The notes beneath the pieces were generated by a model. That model worked only from the letters and a program-made list of their open reading frames with translations, searched no databases and had not been told where the DNA came from. Made by a program: the position numbers and the translations under genes. Shown piece by piece: positions 12,544 through 24,944 of a stretch of DNA of 64,000 bases. The DNA lies in NCBI GenBank assembly GCA_003971905.1, contig RSEE01000066.1:1-64000 (forward strand), given 5' to 3'. Numbering within the stretch: the stretch's first letter is position 1; each line of letters begins with the position of its first letter. This DNA is from Moniliella sp. 'wahieum'. Taxonomy: Eukaryota > Basidiomycota > Moniliellomycetes > Moniliellales > Moniliellaceae.

Positions 12544-14145
12544 TCATGACCTGTGGTTCCACTGGCACGAGAAGGGCGTACTGGCCTCGTTGTGACGGTA
12601 TGTGTCCCGCAGCTGAACCACCGAGCCATACATCCCTCCGACAAAGAAGAAGAATCCAAGAAGAATAAGGAAAGTGTTGAGGATGCTCAGTGCGATGTTC
12701 TTGGCCGAGCTGTTCCAGGCGCCTTCGCGCAAGAGGTAGAACCAAATGAAGCCTGGCAAATAGAACGAGAAGCCGGACACACAAATGGCAGAGATGATGC
12801 TAAGAATGAGGCTGAATGCCGGGATGGCCTCAGCAACCACCCAGCCAATCACGGTCAAGCCAAATACAATCGCCACCCACGCCCCAATTCCAAGAGGGGT
12901 CGAGATGTACTTGTGAGGCGTGTTTTTGAAGATGCGGTGATGCACATAACGGGCAGCTGCAACCGTGTTGATCGAGCCCGACACAAAGATGACGACCAAA
13001 GCAATACCAAATCCGACCCGACGAACAGTGTGGCTAGATGCCAGAAGCGCAGGGGAAGGCACCCCCTTGCCCACGAAGGCGTAAATCAAGGCGCCAGTCA
13101 GAATGTAGATGATCCACTCCGCTGCCATCAGCAACGAAACCGACTAGCAGAGGCACCCGGGTCAGTATCCTGTGGCTAATGGAGGTAATGCCAAATCAGG
13201 GGAAGGGGGATGTTCATGTACCTTCATGTAGTCTTTACGGTTCTTGAGTTCGGTTTGGAACGAGGGTTGGTTGACTACAAAACTGAAGGCAAAGGCGATG
13301 TTGACAACCGCCACAATACTTCAGAAAATGGAGGGCTTGGGTTGGTCGGGGCGCCGACCCAGATATCAATTCCCTTACCACCGTGGGAAGACACACCTGG
13401 TGTGGAGCAAAAACGAGAATCAGTAAAGAGATATACACTAGGACGCTGAATGAGTTTGGGAGAGGAAGAAAAGACGTACCAGTAGCAATGATGGTAATCA
13501 AGATGCTGGTGATGATGCTGATAAAGTCGGCCACGCCAAGCCAGGATTGCTCAGAAAAGGATCGGGGCAGGGCGAGGATAAACAAGACGATGGCAGAGAC
13601 ACCAGACCAGAGAAGGTTGCACCCCCGCTGATCGGAAATTGTCTCCAATGCAATGGCGCCCGTGAGAGCGTGGCTACCGTTGGCGAGCGTTAGGAAGACG
13701 ACGAAGGCAATTCCGCACAGCTCACCGCCCCAGGCCCCCACATAAGGGCAACCAGATCATTGTAAGAGACCACACGGTCAGCATATTTGTTGCTGGCCGC
13801 GCCCACAACATAGGCGGTGTAGAGGGTGAGGAGCCCAACGACAAAGGTGATAATCACACCGGCTACCATGCCGACCGTGTCGTAGGATGCTGGGAGGGAC
13901 AAACTGCCAAGCGCAACCGCCTCGACGAGCAAGAGCAAGCCCAGTTGAAACCAGGACAACTTTTTGTATTTGGCAGAATCAGCATTCTTCGGGTCAAAAA
14001 AGGCCTCCTCAATGGTCTGGTCCGGGTGGCCTTCTCCCTTGGCGTGGCTGTAGCCGTTCTTGCTTGAGATGGATGTTTGATCGTAGCCTGCGCTTGGGCT
14101 GTGATCGCCGGAGAACTTATCCGAATGAGGACTGTAGACCGACAT
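12544..14145 (-). CDS. Amino-acid transporter, Aa_trans (AVT/Mtr-like) family
   Basis: This is a multi-spanning transporter of the amino acid/auxin permease family, related to fungal neutral amino-acid permeases such as Mtr. The start at 14145 gives a hydrophilic N-tail with FFDPKNADSAKYKKLSWFQL, then helices including LLLLVEAVALGSLSLPASYD (the conserved first TM), VAGVIITFVVGLLTLYTAYV, FVVFLTLANGSHALTGAIAL, NIAFAFSFVVNQPSFQ and AEWIIYILTGALIYAFVGKG. The end is GGMYGSVVQLRDTY plus a short tail. Introns are at 13397-13479 and 13144-13221 (GTACGT and GTACAT donors). A frame change at a C5 run (13735-13739) would be removed by one more base. The substrate cannot be read from sequence; location could be plasma membrane or vacuole. 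Confidence 0.9.
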
Positions 14146-16228
14146 GGGAAAAGTGTGGGCGGAAATGTGCACGAGATGGAGTGATATGGACGGTAAATGG
14201 GCGAAGGTTCTTGTTGAAGCTTGGTGCGAAGGGGGCTAGGGAGAAGCTTCAAGGTTCGAGAGTGGGCGTCGGGCCACGGAAGGAAAGCACACGGCACACC
14301 AAGTGAAGATCTTGTGCGAATTGGCTGCTTGCTGGGTCGGGCAAAGCGGTAGAGGGACGAGAGTAGGGTGCGGGTGTTTGAAGCGGGAAAGAACAAAAAG
14401 AGGTGTGGAGTCGGGGGGATGTTGCCTCTTATAAATAAACCCGCGTCAGAGAGAATTTTGGGAGGCCCGCCACGCACACTCCTGCTCAGAGACAGAGGGA
14501 GGCAAGAGGCAGAAGGCACTATAGTTTTGGCGTGTGGCTGTGGGATTAGGGAGGCGACTGGACAGTGCACGGATGAAAAGGCGGTCTCACGCAGCGCGCA
14601 CGCAATCTTACCCAAACCACAGCAGGCAGATGCCGGCTGTAAGCGCTACGATCTAACAGGGCCTCAGGCCTCACGAGTGCCTCACGGCATGTGCTGACAC
14701 CTGGCAGGCCTGGGCGCTGCTGGTTAGTGGTTCCTGGTCCCGCCGCTTCGGCAAAATAGCTCGCACCACGGGACAAACGGATACGAGGCTGGATGCGGGG
14801 GCACAGGCGCCGTGCCTTGGACCGGAGGTTCAGCGCCTTGTGGGAGAGGAGGAGTGTGGCCAGTGTGGTGAGACGGTGACCGGTGACACGCAATCATTAA
14901 TCATCGATGATCAATTTTTGTTTTTCTTTTTCGCTCGACACAGTAGAGTCACCAAGCCTTTTCCCCCCTTCGGCCTTAGAGCGTGTCTGCGCCGATGGAT
15001 CTACTGTCCATGTCCCCGCGCATCAATCAAAGGCACCGAGACGGCGCTGCTGGCAGACGCTTGAACTTCCAGCTTCAAGCCCCCTCCACCACGCGCCATC
15101 CTATACTTACTGCACCCAACGCCATAGCCCCCCTGCGGTATATGACCACACCCACACCCACTACTGCCATGATGCCAGCCATGCCATTCTGGACGAATCT
15201 TGCGCGGCGAATTCATCCCAAGTAGTGTGGAGCGCGGTGCCTCAGACTTCAAGGGGCCATATATTTCTTACCGAGTCGCATCCTACTACTTTTACGAAGC
15301 TTTTGTGGAGACAGGGTTAAAACTCGTGTAAAGCCACAGCAATAATCAACTGTGGATGCAGGTTTGCCCATAGGTACGAAATGCCCACCGAGGGATGTGA
15401 TCGGTACACCAACCGAATGTACAGTCTTGTGTGCAGCACAGGACTGGGGGGCGGGGTCAACGTGTCACATGTCAGTCAACTTTGGGGGAGAAACGAGCAC
15501 GTCATTTGTTGGAGCAAGACACGAAACGTCCTCCAACATACCTACGGTCCTGAGATCTGAGATCTGAGAGGCCCTGAGGCCTCCTGGGGCTGAAGCCGCC
15601 ATACTGCGGCCAGAAGCCCGAGACCCTGAGACCTAAGAGGCTGATGAGGCGTTGAGGCACTGAGGGGTCCTCAGTTTTGGCGCATTAGGGGCGGCCTCCG
15701 CCTGAGCAGGCCTCCTGGTCGGTCACACGCGGGTCACGTCGACCTGAAGGCCTGAACGTCAGCTTGAACTCTCTAGAGCTTGAACCTGGACAAGCCACAG
15801 CAGCAGGCCAAAGCCACGTGGTGCGCTGCATTATTTGGGCAGATCACGGAATGACAAGTGCTCGGCTTATTGCGCAGCGTCTGACGTTTGTTAACGTTTT
15901 GAACGGTCGTATACTGTTTTGGACCTGTCCATGCATAGTGCAAAACGTATCGGCGCTACCTGCGCCAGGGGCGCACAGTCCAGGCGGTAGCCACGGCCCA
16001 TCGTCAATTGCCCGGCACGCGTAGGACACTCTCTAGCCCCAGGGGCAAACCGTAGGTAGCTAACGCTGGGGAGAACGTGAGATGAAACATTCACCGCCAC
16101 GAAAAAAACTTGGATCACCCATTCTGGGTCGCGAGGCGGAAGGGCGGCGAGGGCAGATTCCGCTGCCACGTTGCGTCATGGGTGGCGCGGCGATACGCAT
16201 TCAGGCCGCCCAGCCGCCGCCATCCGCC
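14146..16228. other. Intergenic region with GAGGC-rich degenerate repeats
   Basis: About 2 kb with no recognisable gene. At 15545-15680 there are degenerate direct repeats built on TGAGATCTGAGA and CTGAGGC. An ATCATCGATGATCA motif lies at about 14898-14911. The open frames here have no family features. Confidence 0.5.
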
Positions 16229-16598
16229 ATGTCCTCGACGGCTGCACGCACGTACGAGCAGCAGAACGACGCTGCCCTGGGCGCCCTCCACTCCCAGGTG
16301 CGCAATCTGGTGCGTATCCTCCACTCCTCTGCGCTGCTCCGCGCGGCGCTGCTCCCTGACCACGCCGCCCCCACCCTCGCTCCAGCACGCGGTCACCGTC
16401 GACATCCACGCCGATGCCGAGGCCCAGCGCACCTCGCTCCTTCCTGGGGCCGAGCGCGCGCTCGATGGCCTCGGACGCAGCCTGCAGCGCTCCTCGACCA
16501 GTCTTACCCAAAAGGTGGTCAATCTGCAGGGCTGGCGCCTCACGTTGACCGTCATGGCCAGCGTCATCTTGCTCTGGTTGGTTTGGCGCCTGGTGTGA
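16229..16598 (+). CDS. SFT1: Golgi Qc-SNARE SFT1 (Bet1/Sft1 family)
   Basis: This small tail-anchored SNARE acts in intra-Golgi retrograde traffic. Exon 1 (16229-16309, 27 codons) encodes MSSTAARTYEQQND and a helix ending QVRNL. An intron at 16310-16385 (GTGCGT, CTGAC, CCAG) follows. Exon 2 (16386-16598) continues HAVTVDIHADAEAQRTSLLP, completing the SNARE motif whose zero-layer region resembles ITVDIHNDVEAQ of Bet1, then ends in the tail anchor LTLTVMASVILLWLVWRLV. The spliced protein is 97 residues, the same as yeast Sft1 and shorter than Bet1 (142). No frame error is needed. It converges on the methionyl-tRNA synthetase gene with about 170 bp between stops. Confidence 0.9.
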
Positions 16599-16769
16599 GC
16601 CCAGCGACGACGATCCCTCGCATGCTGCGTCTTGTTGTGCAACGATGATATACGATACCCTTGACTATCTGCTAGGTCTGTCCTGTCCTGGTCCAATGTA
16701 CTGGGGAAAGGAGGATGGATGAAGGAAGGGAAAAACTAAACCAGTAGCCACAGCGGTGGGACCACGACG

Positions 16770-18989
16770 TCAAACCGAGAGCTTAGCCAGCTGCTCCTTC
16801 AGCTGCAGCAACTCTTGGACGCTGGCCTCGACAGCCGCCTGCTTGGAGTCATCCGCTTTGGCTGCCGCCTTAGCCTCGCGCACGGCCACGCCCTGTGCTT
16901 CAATCTTGGCCTGCAACGCCTTGGCTTCGGGAGTGTTGGGGATCTTGGCCGCCGCCGCCGCCTCTGCTTCCTTTTTGGCCTTTTTCGCAAGCTTGGCTGC
17001 TTGTGATTTACTCAGAGCCGGTTTGGCCGTCTCCTCCTTGGCTTGAGCTCCGCCAAACTGGGTCCGCCACACCTCTTCCATTTTGGGATCGATGGGCTTG
17101 AAAAGGTGCTTAGGCTTGCCGATCGTGTGATCGGCCAGTAGCTCTGGCGGGGCCCAATGGCCGATACCACCCTTCTGTCCGGCCTCTGGGGGAAGGGGTA
17201 GAGCCCGCGTGGTGCGTTGAGCTGAACCAAAATGTCATTGGCGGTCGACGGCATAAAGGGCGCAACGACGGCACTGAGAAGGTAGATGAGGCTGACTGTC
17301 GCATGAACCACGGCGTTGCACGTGGTGGGATGCTCGACAAACAGCGCCTTGGTCAGCTTGGACTCGGTTAAAAACAGGTTGCCCCGGGCCGAGATGGCCA
17401 TTGCGGTTTGAAGCCCAGCGCGCAACCGGGCCGCCTCCATATGGTCCGCATACTGGCCCAGCAGCACATTGACGTCCTTGACCAGCGCCGCGTAGAGCGC
17501 GCGTGTCCTTCGGTCTTGGCATCGGTAAGCTCGGCTGGAACGGGAGGCAAGATCCCTTGGTAGTTCTTGGCAACAAATGTCAGAACGCGGTTGACAAAGT
17601 TGCCCAGATTGGCCAAGAGTTCATTGTTGTTGCGCGCAATAAACTCGGCCCAGGAGAACTGGGAATCCGCCGTTTCAGGCCGGTTGGCCAAGAGATAGTA
17701 CCGCCATACGCTGGCCGGTACCCCTGTCTCGGCCGCCTTATCACCAAATACTCCAACGTTGCGGCTCTTGCTGAACTTGCCTCCTTCGTACTGGAGGTAC
17801 TCGGTTGTGCTTGATGTGCTGATCGTTGCAGTTGGTCCACTTGTCCTTGGTGCCAATCAACGTCGAGGGGAAGATGACAGTATGGAAGCGAACATTGTCC
17901 TTTCCCATAAACTGGTACAGCGACACTTGCTCCGGGCTCTTCCACCACGCCTCCCATACCCTCGGCGCATAGTTGGCCGTGATGGATGGATAGCCAATCG
18001 GTGCATCGTACCACACGTAAAATACCTTGTCCTCGTACCCGGGCAATGGCACCTTCACCCCCCACTTGAGATCACGCGTCAGACTAAACGGTCGCAGGCC
18101 TTCCTTAAACCAGCTCTCGGTAATGTGGACAGAGTTGCTGCTCCAGCCTCCTTCGACGGCCGCTTGGCGCGCCCACGTCTCGGTCGCTGGTTGGAGCAAG
18201 TCGATGCGGAGAAAGATATGTTTGGTCTCTTTGGGAGCTGGGGTCGAGTTGCACGTCTTGCACGCGGATGCTTCAGCTCCATCGCATCGTACAAGGAGCC
18301 ACACTTGTCGCACTGATCGCCACGTGCATCTTCGTAACCACACTTGGGACAAATTCCCTCCACGTAACGGTCCGCCAGGAAGCGCTGGTCCTTGTCGCAG
18401 TACAGTTGGGTGATGGTGCGCTCCTCGACAAAGCCATTGGCATGGAGCTTGAGAAAGATGTCTTGGGCAATTTCGTTTGCCACTCGGTCGTGGTGCGGCC
18501 AAAATAGTCAAACCCAATATCAAACCAGTCGTAGGCAATCTATGAAGGGCGTGGTACTTATCCACCAGCTCCTGTGGCGTCACACCATCTTCCAATGCTT
18601 TGGTTTCGGGTCGCCGTGCCGTACTCGTCCGTGCCACAAGTACAACGTGTTGCGGTTGCGCGAGCGGCTTGTAACGAGCAACACATCCGCACTCAACGTC
18701 GATCCAATGATGTTGCCGAGATGGGGCACATTGTTGCATAGGAAGGGCGGAGAGGTGATGAGACATTGCGCTCGGCATCGCGGCGCTCCGCAAGGGCACC
18801 GAGGAGGAGGGTGGGAGAGATCTGGGTGGGCGCAGAGGGCCGTGTACTTGGCTGGTGCGACGGAAGGCGCACGTGCTGGGGACCAGAAGGTGTGGGGGTC
18901 GTGGGAAACGGGCTGGCGGAGAGAGAGCCCATCGCGGCTGACGAGTAGAGGGGGGCGGTGGTGTGGGCGTCGCTGCCTTTGGCGCGCAA
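16770..18989 (-). CDS. MES1: Methionyl-tRNA synthetase, cytosolic type
   Basis: A class I aminoacyl-tRNA synthetase that charges initiator and elongator tRNA-Met. Visible parts are the Rossmann entry [17 protein letters not shown] (HIGH-type motif), the zinc-knuckle insertion [20 protein letters not shown], the core [20 protein letters not shown] and [20 protein letters not shown], then the KMSKS-type loop [14 protein letters not shown] and the anticodon-binding helices ([15 protein letters not shown]). The C-terminus carries a WHEP-like helical hairpin ([16 protein letters not shown] ... [20 protein letters not shown]). The start at 18989 leaves only about 75 Ser/Pro-rich residues before the catalytic core, so the GST-like N-domain of yeast Mes1 is absent. 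Several frame changes interrupt the reading frame; no intron is needed. Confidence 0.93.
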
Positions 18990-19913
18990 CCCGGCTTGGG
19001 ACTTGGAGATTTGTGCACTTGTGACTCACAACTCGAATACTGCCCCGGAAGATGGGATGATCATAATCAATTGACGCAGGCAACGAACGTGCACAGTTTC
19101 AAATTTGACCCCGTTATAGTATCCGGCGGGTTGCGAAACGTTGCACGCCATTGGATTTTGGAGTGGCTGCGGAGGCTCCACAGTAGATACGAGATGGAAT
19201 AACGAGAAGGGGCAGCTGGCTGATTATGCAGATCGTTCTCCCTCGTTCCATATGGTGGGGCCTTTACTGCTTCCCATTGAATTTCGCTGTCCGGTTTGTG
19301 CACACATGTGACGCTACGCAAAAGCCAACCCTTGGAAGAAATATATATGGGGGGGTGTGGAGAGTGCATTTCCCTCAATACTACATAGGCTCGTTCCAGG
19401 ACTTAAGGCTTGGTCTCTTGACTGAAGTCGAATGTTGAGGGTCATCAATTGATCCAAGCGCAACCATTGGACTCTCATTCAAGCAGTATCTTGTTTGTGA
19501 CGTCGGAGGGTGGATAAGGAGAATAGGCAAACTCGCTTTCATCCTGTCCAATCTCGGTTAGCAGTTCACAGTTCAGACGTTTAGACAATCCTTTTGGTTC
19601 TGTGTAAGTATACTTCTCCTTGCTCTACAAACAAAAAAGGAGCGGCAAAGAGAGTGTGTGTGGGGCGCCACACTGCACGCTGGCACTGTATAACGACAAA
19701 AGCCCCGGGGTTCTCCTGTTCAATCGGAAAGCACACGAAACGTATAGACAATGTATTGGTACAGCTTCCATATCCCCGATGGACAAGGAACGAGAGAACG
19801 AATAAAAGGGGCGGGACATTCAGCTTGTATACAATTCCCAAGGCTCACACTCACTTCCTTCTTGTCCGCAACAGCAGAGGTCTTCAACCAGAGGCCGCTT
19901 TCTCTATTCACGC
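18990..19913. other. Intergenic region upstream of MES1
   Basis: About 0.9 kb without a recognisable gene. A TATA-like AAATATATATGG lies near 19340. Nothing further was identified. Confidence 0.4.
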
Positions 19914-21199
19914 TTAGGGCTCGACAGTCTGTTCTTCACGAGCCGGCCCGCCGTACTCTTCGTCGTCGTTGGTGCTTCCGCACCAACTCTTCCAGCATCA
20001 CCATTGCGTCGTGCGCCGTATCCGTTCTACGGGCACGGTCGTGTCTTGCACTGTAGACGGCATAATCCCATGGTCCTCATCCCACCACCAACAAAATGGA
20101 GTCGGGACGATCGAGAACCGCCGCGACGTCCGTGTCGACGGTTGGGCACAAGCCCATTGCGTACAAACTTCTTCAGGGAGTTAGTTTTGTGCCAAAAGGG
20201 CTGATTGCGCCGTGCCACTGGCAAGCGACCCAGCCTGCTTCACGATAGGCGTCTGCGGGGGGATCGCCATGGTTGGTCGGGGAGTGGCAAGGGTCGATTT
20301 CTCCCCTCAAGTCCTTGTGCAGCTTGCACCACAATTGGAGTTTGTGGGGGCAGCGCAATAGTTAGACGTGGTACGGAATCAGCTTTAACCACGGTGGACT
20401 GAGGTAGGGTGCAACTTGATGTGCCGTCACACGGAGTAGATGCATTTGTTTTGGACCCCTGCGTAGGCGATACCACGATTGGGGTCTGTGGGGGTAACGC
20501 CATAATGGGACAGGATGCCACTTGTTGACTGAATGTCTCTGGATTGGCTTTGGCCCGCGCGCTTTGCATCACAAAGGTGTTTGCGGTGGGATAGCCGTGG
20601 TGGGACGCGGTGTAGGGGCTTGAAACATGGTGACAGAAGGTTGATTGGCATTAGTCCCTGTCTTCTTCACAGCCGGACTAGGACTGGGTGCAAAAGGGAG
20701 TGTTGTACCGCTGGCTCTGTTGGCATTGGTCGCTGCAACTGTCACGGGGCGAGGGAGAACGCGGGGACAGAAGGGTCGCGGCACCACATCTGGTTCAGAT
20801 CCAGAGCCTTTCTCGGACTCTTTCTCTGTCTGGGCTTTGTCCCTCATCTCGTGCCTGCGACTGAGCACGATGGGAGCAGATGGGGGCAACGCAATGGTAG
20901 GTCCAACAGGTTTGGTGACACTCTCCTCCGTCACCCGTTTATCTGGAACACAAACAGGGTGAGTGCTTAGGTCTGGAAGAGCTGGAAGGGTCGTAATGAA
21001 CGTACACACGGGGAAAAGGGTGACCCTATCTTTATTGCCGTGGCGATCGACCACCGCGACCGATGCCGATACGCAGGGCGAGCCATCAGGCGAAACCAGG
21101 CAGAAACGGCTCCGAGGCGAATCTTTGGGTTGGCCATACAAGCCTGAGGCGGAGGTGTGGCATAGTAGAGAAAATACAAAAATGAAGTCAGTTCTGAGC
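19914..21199 (-). CDS. Unrecognised protein with repeated ALPPQTPIV motif
   Basis: I do not recognise this protein. Reading leftward, a segment PKDSPRSRFCLVSPDG ... LFPVCTFITTLPALPDLS is followed by five copies of a Pro-rich motif: TIALPPSAPIVL (about 20868-20901), TTAIPPQTPL (20572-20604), IMALPPQTPIVV (20471-20510), TIALPPQTPIVV (20329-20365) and TMAIPPQTPIV (20241-20277). They are separated by Ser/Thr/Lys-rich linkers. The frame changes between copies, and an acidic end EEYGGPAREEQTVEP with a stop near 19914 fits as the C-terminus. The N-terminus is unclear: there is no ATG at the left edge of the open frame, so it may be a downstream exon of the neighbouring ORF at 21205-21776. Confidence 0.4.
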
Positions 21200-21204
21200 A
21201 ATGC

Positions 21205-21776
21205 TTAGGGGGCAGGCGGTGGATAAGTACAATGCGAAGAGAGTTGGATATCACCAGCAATGGGTAAATTGGAAGGCGAGGTAACGTATTGTTGCGAAGG
21301 CGCTGGATGCGTGGGGTCGGCAGCTGCGGCTGACCCTACAGCAGAGGGAAAGAGGATACGGACTGAGTGTTGGTTTGGGCTTGGAGGAGGGAGTGGGTGT
21401 AGTGGCGAGCGGCGAGATTAGCTTCGTGCTGGACGCGTTTGACTTGGTTTTCGGCTTGAGCACGGAACATTCGTTCGGCATTAAGTTTGCTGTGCAGAAG
21501 GTCCGTGGCACGGGTGCGAGTGGCCAGCACACGACGTAGACGGCGTGGTGCAGAGGCACGGCCGATAAGAAGGGTGGCAAGGCCAGTAGTGCCGGCAGCG
21601 GTGGCGAGGAGGAGGGTGAGGGTAGGCGCCGAGGGCGGGGTGGGCGACGGGCGCAGCTGGTGGGCGACGGACTGGGCCCAGGAGCGAGATGCAAGTGACG
21701 GAGCCAGCGGGGGCATATGTGAAGGAGGACGATGGGGGGTGGCGGCCGGGGGAGGAGGGGTGATGGGGGGTTGCAT
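21205..21776 (-). CDS. Small membrane protein, Pro-rich N-terminus and coiled coil, unrecognised
   Basis: The start at 21776 gives MQPPITPPPPAATP, a Pro-rich cytosolic tail, one hydrophobic helix (LTLLLATAAGTTGLATLLIG), then an Arg-rich coiled-coil stretch (RVLATRTRATDLLHSKLNAE, RMFRAQAENQVKRVQHEANL). The open frame stops at 21336. A one-base shift lets it run on as GSAAAADPTHPAPSQQYVTS and end at 21205, about 190 residues in all. A splice into the ORF downstream is an alternative. A single-pass organelle membrane protein is plausible, but I cannot name a family. Confidence 0.5.
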
Positions 21777-23342
21777 TTGCGGGGGAGGGTTTTATACGAA
21801 TATGAGGATCGGCTTAAACGATAAAGGGGGCGGGGTTAGGAGGCGGGTGGGAGCAGGGGGATAAACATATGAATCGTATTCTGCTCCGATCGTGCGGAGG
21901 TGAGAGGGCATATAGGGAGGGCACACAAAACCACGATCACCCTCAGAAAGCGTCCTCCGTCATATTCGGCAGCGTAATATATGCGGTCGTAGCCGACGCT
22001 ATCACCCACACAGAGCTGATGCGTATGGCTCGACAGCTATTTCCCTGCCATCCCATCCCGCCCGCCACAGGCACATCCCCTCCCGGACCCATCAGTACAT
22101 CTATTCCGTCCTCAATTTTGTCAGGCCCAGGCCTCGTCAGGTACTTCGGTCAGAGTGTGGGGCACTCATTTACCCCAGCATATGCTAAGCCATAATCCAT
22201 CATCCATCCCCATCATTTCATCGCTGATGTGCCGCGTAATCCCCGCTCCAGCACAGACCACTGCGTTCTTAGCGGCCCCCCTCTGTCCAGACCAAATAAG
22301 CCCTCCCCTCCCCTGAGGCCTGATGGTCTGATACCAGACCATGCCAGACCCCCGTTTCGTCCCTGGCGTTGCGCAGCAGGTGCTGAGTTGGGGCTATTTG
22401 CAGTGCACTGGCAGATTAGCGGCAACAACTATAAAATCCACACACACACTGCACCTCCGTCCCCGTGGCCTGACCGCGGCATAATGCACGGTAGTTGTAC
22501 TTGGTTAAGCACCCGCCCCGCGTGTGCCCAGTACCGCCTTCCGTCTCCCTCGCATTAATATTAACAGCTCATTTTGCTGCACAGGGCAAAGCAAGAGTCC
22601 GCGGCGTTACGCGTTACGTCTGAATCTGACCACAGAAGCTGCAGTGGCCACAGTGCCCCGCACCGCATCTCCCCGCCCCGCATCACGCGTGTTTAAGAAT
22701 TAAGGCGTTTTTATCCAACACATCCCGGACAACTATACAATTAAACGCTTTGCCAGCCCATTCATATTCACCCACGATACTGTGGAGTTTGTTGTACCCG
22801 TACAGTGTGCCTGGTTGGAGGAGGAGTACATCGAGCGCGACTCGATTTATCCCGATGCCGAGAGAGTGGCCCTAGCTTTCTAGAACTGCCAGCAAAGGAA
22901 ATGTGAGGGAATAAGCCCGGTAGCGTGGGAAAGGGCAAGGTTCTCCACCGCTATACTATACAGCCAAATGCACCACAGCGGGGGAGAGCGTGTCTATGCA
23001 AGGGAAGGCACGCTGGAAAGCGTGCCGTCCAGGAGTAAAAGGTGTCAATAAGAGGGCAAAGGCCTACGGAGAGAAGAAGAGAGAGAGAGGAGGTGATGGA
23101 TCTATTCCAAGAGAGGAGCCCATTAGGGCAGACATAGGGGAGAGTCGGATAGAACAGCGCGATGCGTGATGCGTGATCAGCTGCATGCATGATGGCGCTG
23201 ACAAAAGGGCTAGCTTCTCACCCCTAAATCGCTACTCTAATCTCCACTATAATGGACAAAAATCAACAGTGGGACGAGGGATCAGATCCATATAGAAGCC
23301 TTTTCCGTCGTGCATTTTCACATTCGATGAATTATACGTACC
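21777..23342. other. Gene-poor region
   Basis: No coding region recognised. Composition is less GC-rich than the flanking genes, and stop codons are frequent in all frames from about 22560 to 23340. Confidence 0.5.
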
Positions 23343-24053
23343 ACGTTAGGTCCTGCTTCAGATCCTGGTAACGTTGAACCGTTCGAGCGGGTGTAGAGGC
23401 AAAGGGAGAGACCCTCTAGTTTGGGTGGCTGCCTGCGTGCAAAGGCCGCGGCTCAAACCCTCCGAGGTAGGAGCCGCGTACGTAGGTCTTAAGACCAATT
23501 GAAGGGGTCCAGGATCTCCGAAGTTACTTTGTTCCTCGCGGCTTACCACACCCGGTACGCTGTAGTAGGCGGGAACAGACAGAGTGGTGGTAAAGAAGAG
23601 CAAGCGCTATAGATAGTAACCGCAGCTTGCAGAGAATGGTCGACGCAAGTCGTAAATTCGTAAGAGTAAGGGTGAAGAGTGAGAGGGAAGGCGGGGGCAA
23701 GAAGACATGGGTTGGGCGGTGAGGATCACAGCCAGCAAGCCTCAGACAGGACTGCTTATATACCGTAACATCAAAACAGGCATTAACAGAAGGAAGGGAA
23801 TCTTAGTAAGAGGTAAAGGGCGGCCTGTTCTGACCGTACTGCGATCTTCTGGGTGCAGTAGATGTGGGGTTCTACCAAGACTGTACGCCGCGGATATAAG
23901 TCCGGTCCTTTCCTGACGCTTCGCGGAAATAGCCGCGACAAGTTGTTCGTGCTGACTCTTACTCACAAGTGTCGCGGGCTGGCGTGTGCTTCCATGAAAG
24001 GTCTACGAAATGGGGGGTTCGGTGTCCGGAGATGCACGGAGCGCCCCATAACA
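23343..24053 (-). mobile_element. Solo LTR-like fossil, copy A
   Basis: An approximately 710-bp segment on the minus strand begins TGTTATGGGGCGCTCC and ends GACCTAACG. It carries a TATA-like GTATATAAGCAG and matches copy B (43056-43836, opposite orientation) along its whole length with scattered differences. The length, the TGTTA start, the internal promoter-like box and the absence of flanking gag/pol-like sequence fit a solo LTR of a retrotransposon. I saw no target-site duplication. It looks old, and no coding parts remain. Confidence 0.6.
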
Positions 24054-24088
24054 AAATCGTTGAAATTACGAAGAACCCACACCACAGT

Positions 24089-24352
24089 TGTCACAGTCGG
24101 GGCTAATAAAATGCGAAGGAAGAGACCTGAGTCGAGACTAGATCAAGGAATGTAGCAATCGTTTGTGGGGACAACTAATAAACAACAACAAGGGCAGAGG
24201 ATATAACGGTCGATTTAGGCGTAGCGTTTCTCTTAAGCTTTATTTGTCAATGATATGGATGCATAGCGGAAGAACAGAGATAAAGAGAGCGAAACGTTCG
24301 AGACGAAGAAGTTGGAAATGGGCGTGAAAGATCAGCCAAACCATATACACCA
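24089..24352. repeat. Dispersed repeat B, copy 1
   Basis: This copy starts TGTCACAGTCGGGG and ends GATCAGCCAAAC, shared with copy 2 at 26792-26977; TGTAGCAATC and GACGAAGAA.TTGGAAATGGG are also shared. The TG start and a TATA-like box just downstream (GAGCTATATAGG, about 24376) suggest an LTR-type fossil of a second family, but no end was defined. Confidence 0.5.
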
Positions 24353-24944
24353 CCCTTTTGTACCCGAACGAGGGGAGCTATATAGGTGTTGTCGGCCGTC
24401 GGTTGCCCAGACGCTGAAGCTTGAAGCTGGAGCTCTGGATCCGCTGAAGCTTTTGAAGCTTGAAGCCTGCGTTGCACGAAAGGGGCAAGATGCATGTGAC
24501 GCGTGTGCCCATGTGGCGCTGTGGCCTGAGTGTGACAACCAGAGTCCAGACAGGGAAAGGACCGAGGGTCACATCCTTTAGTTCCATATGCGAGTACCCA
24601 TCAAAATCCGCCAACAACCCTACTGCTCCCCGACCTGAACACTACTGCTCCCCGATCCGCACTTGACGGGGGGGGGCTGGCTCGCCAATAATCGAGCATA
24701 TGACAGAGTCGCGTCGACGCGTCCCTCACCCACTTAAAATGCCCCCTACCCGTACTCACCGCCGGTGCCCCCCTTGCGTCACCACCGACCACACTGCTTC
24801 AAGGTGCCCCCTCAATCCACGCCCACGGTTGTGCCCCCACTGCCGTCGACCTGGCCACAAGGCTGCCGCGGAGCGGTGGAGCAAGGAGGAGATGTGGAAA
24901 GCAATTGGGGTCTTTGCGACAAAAATAAGGTGGGGTGGGGGGCA

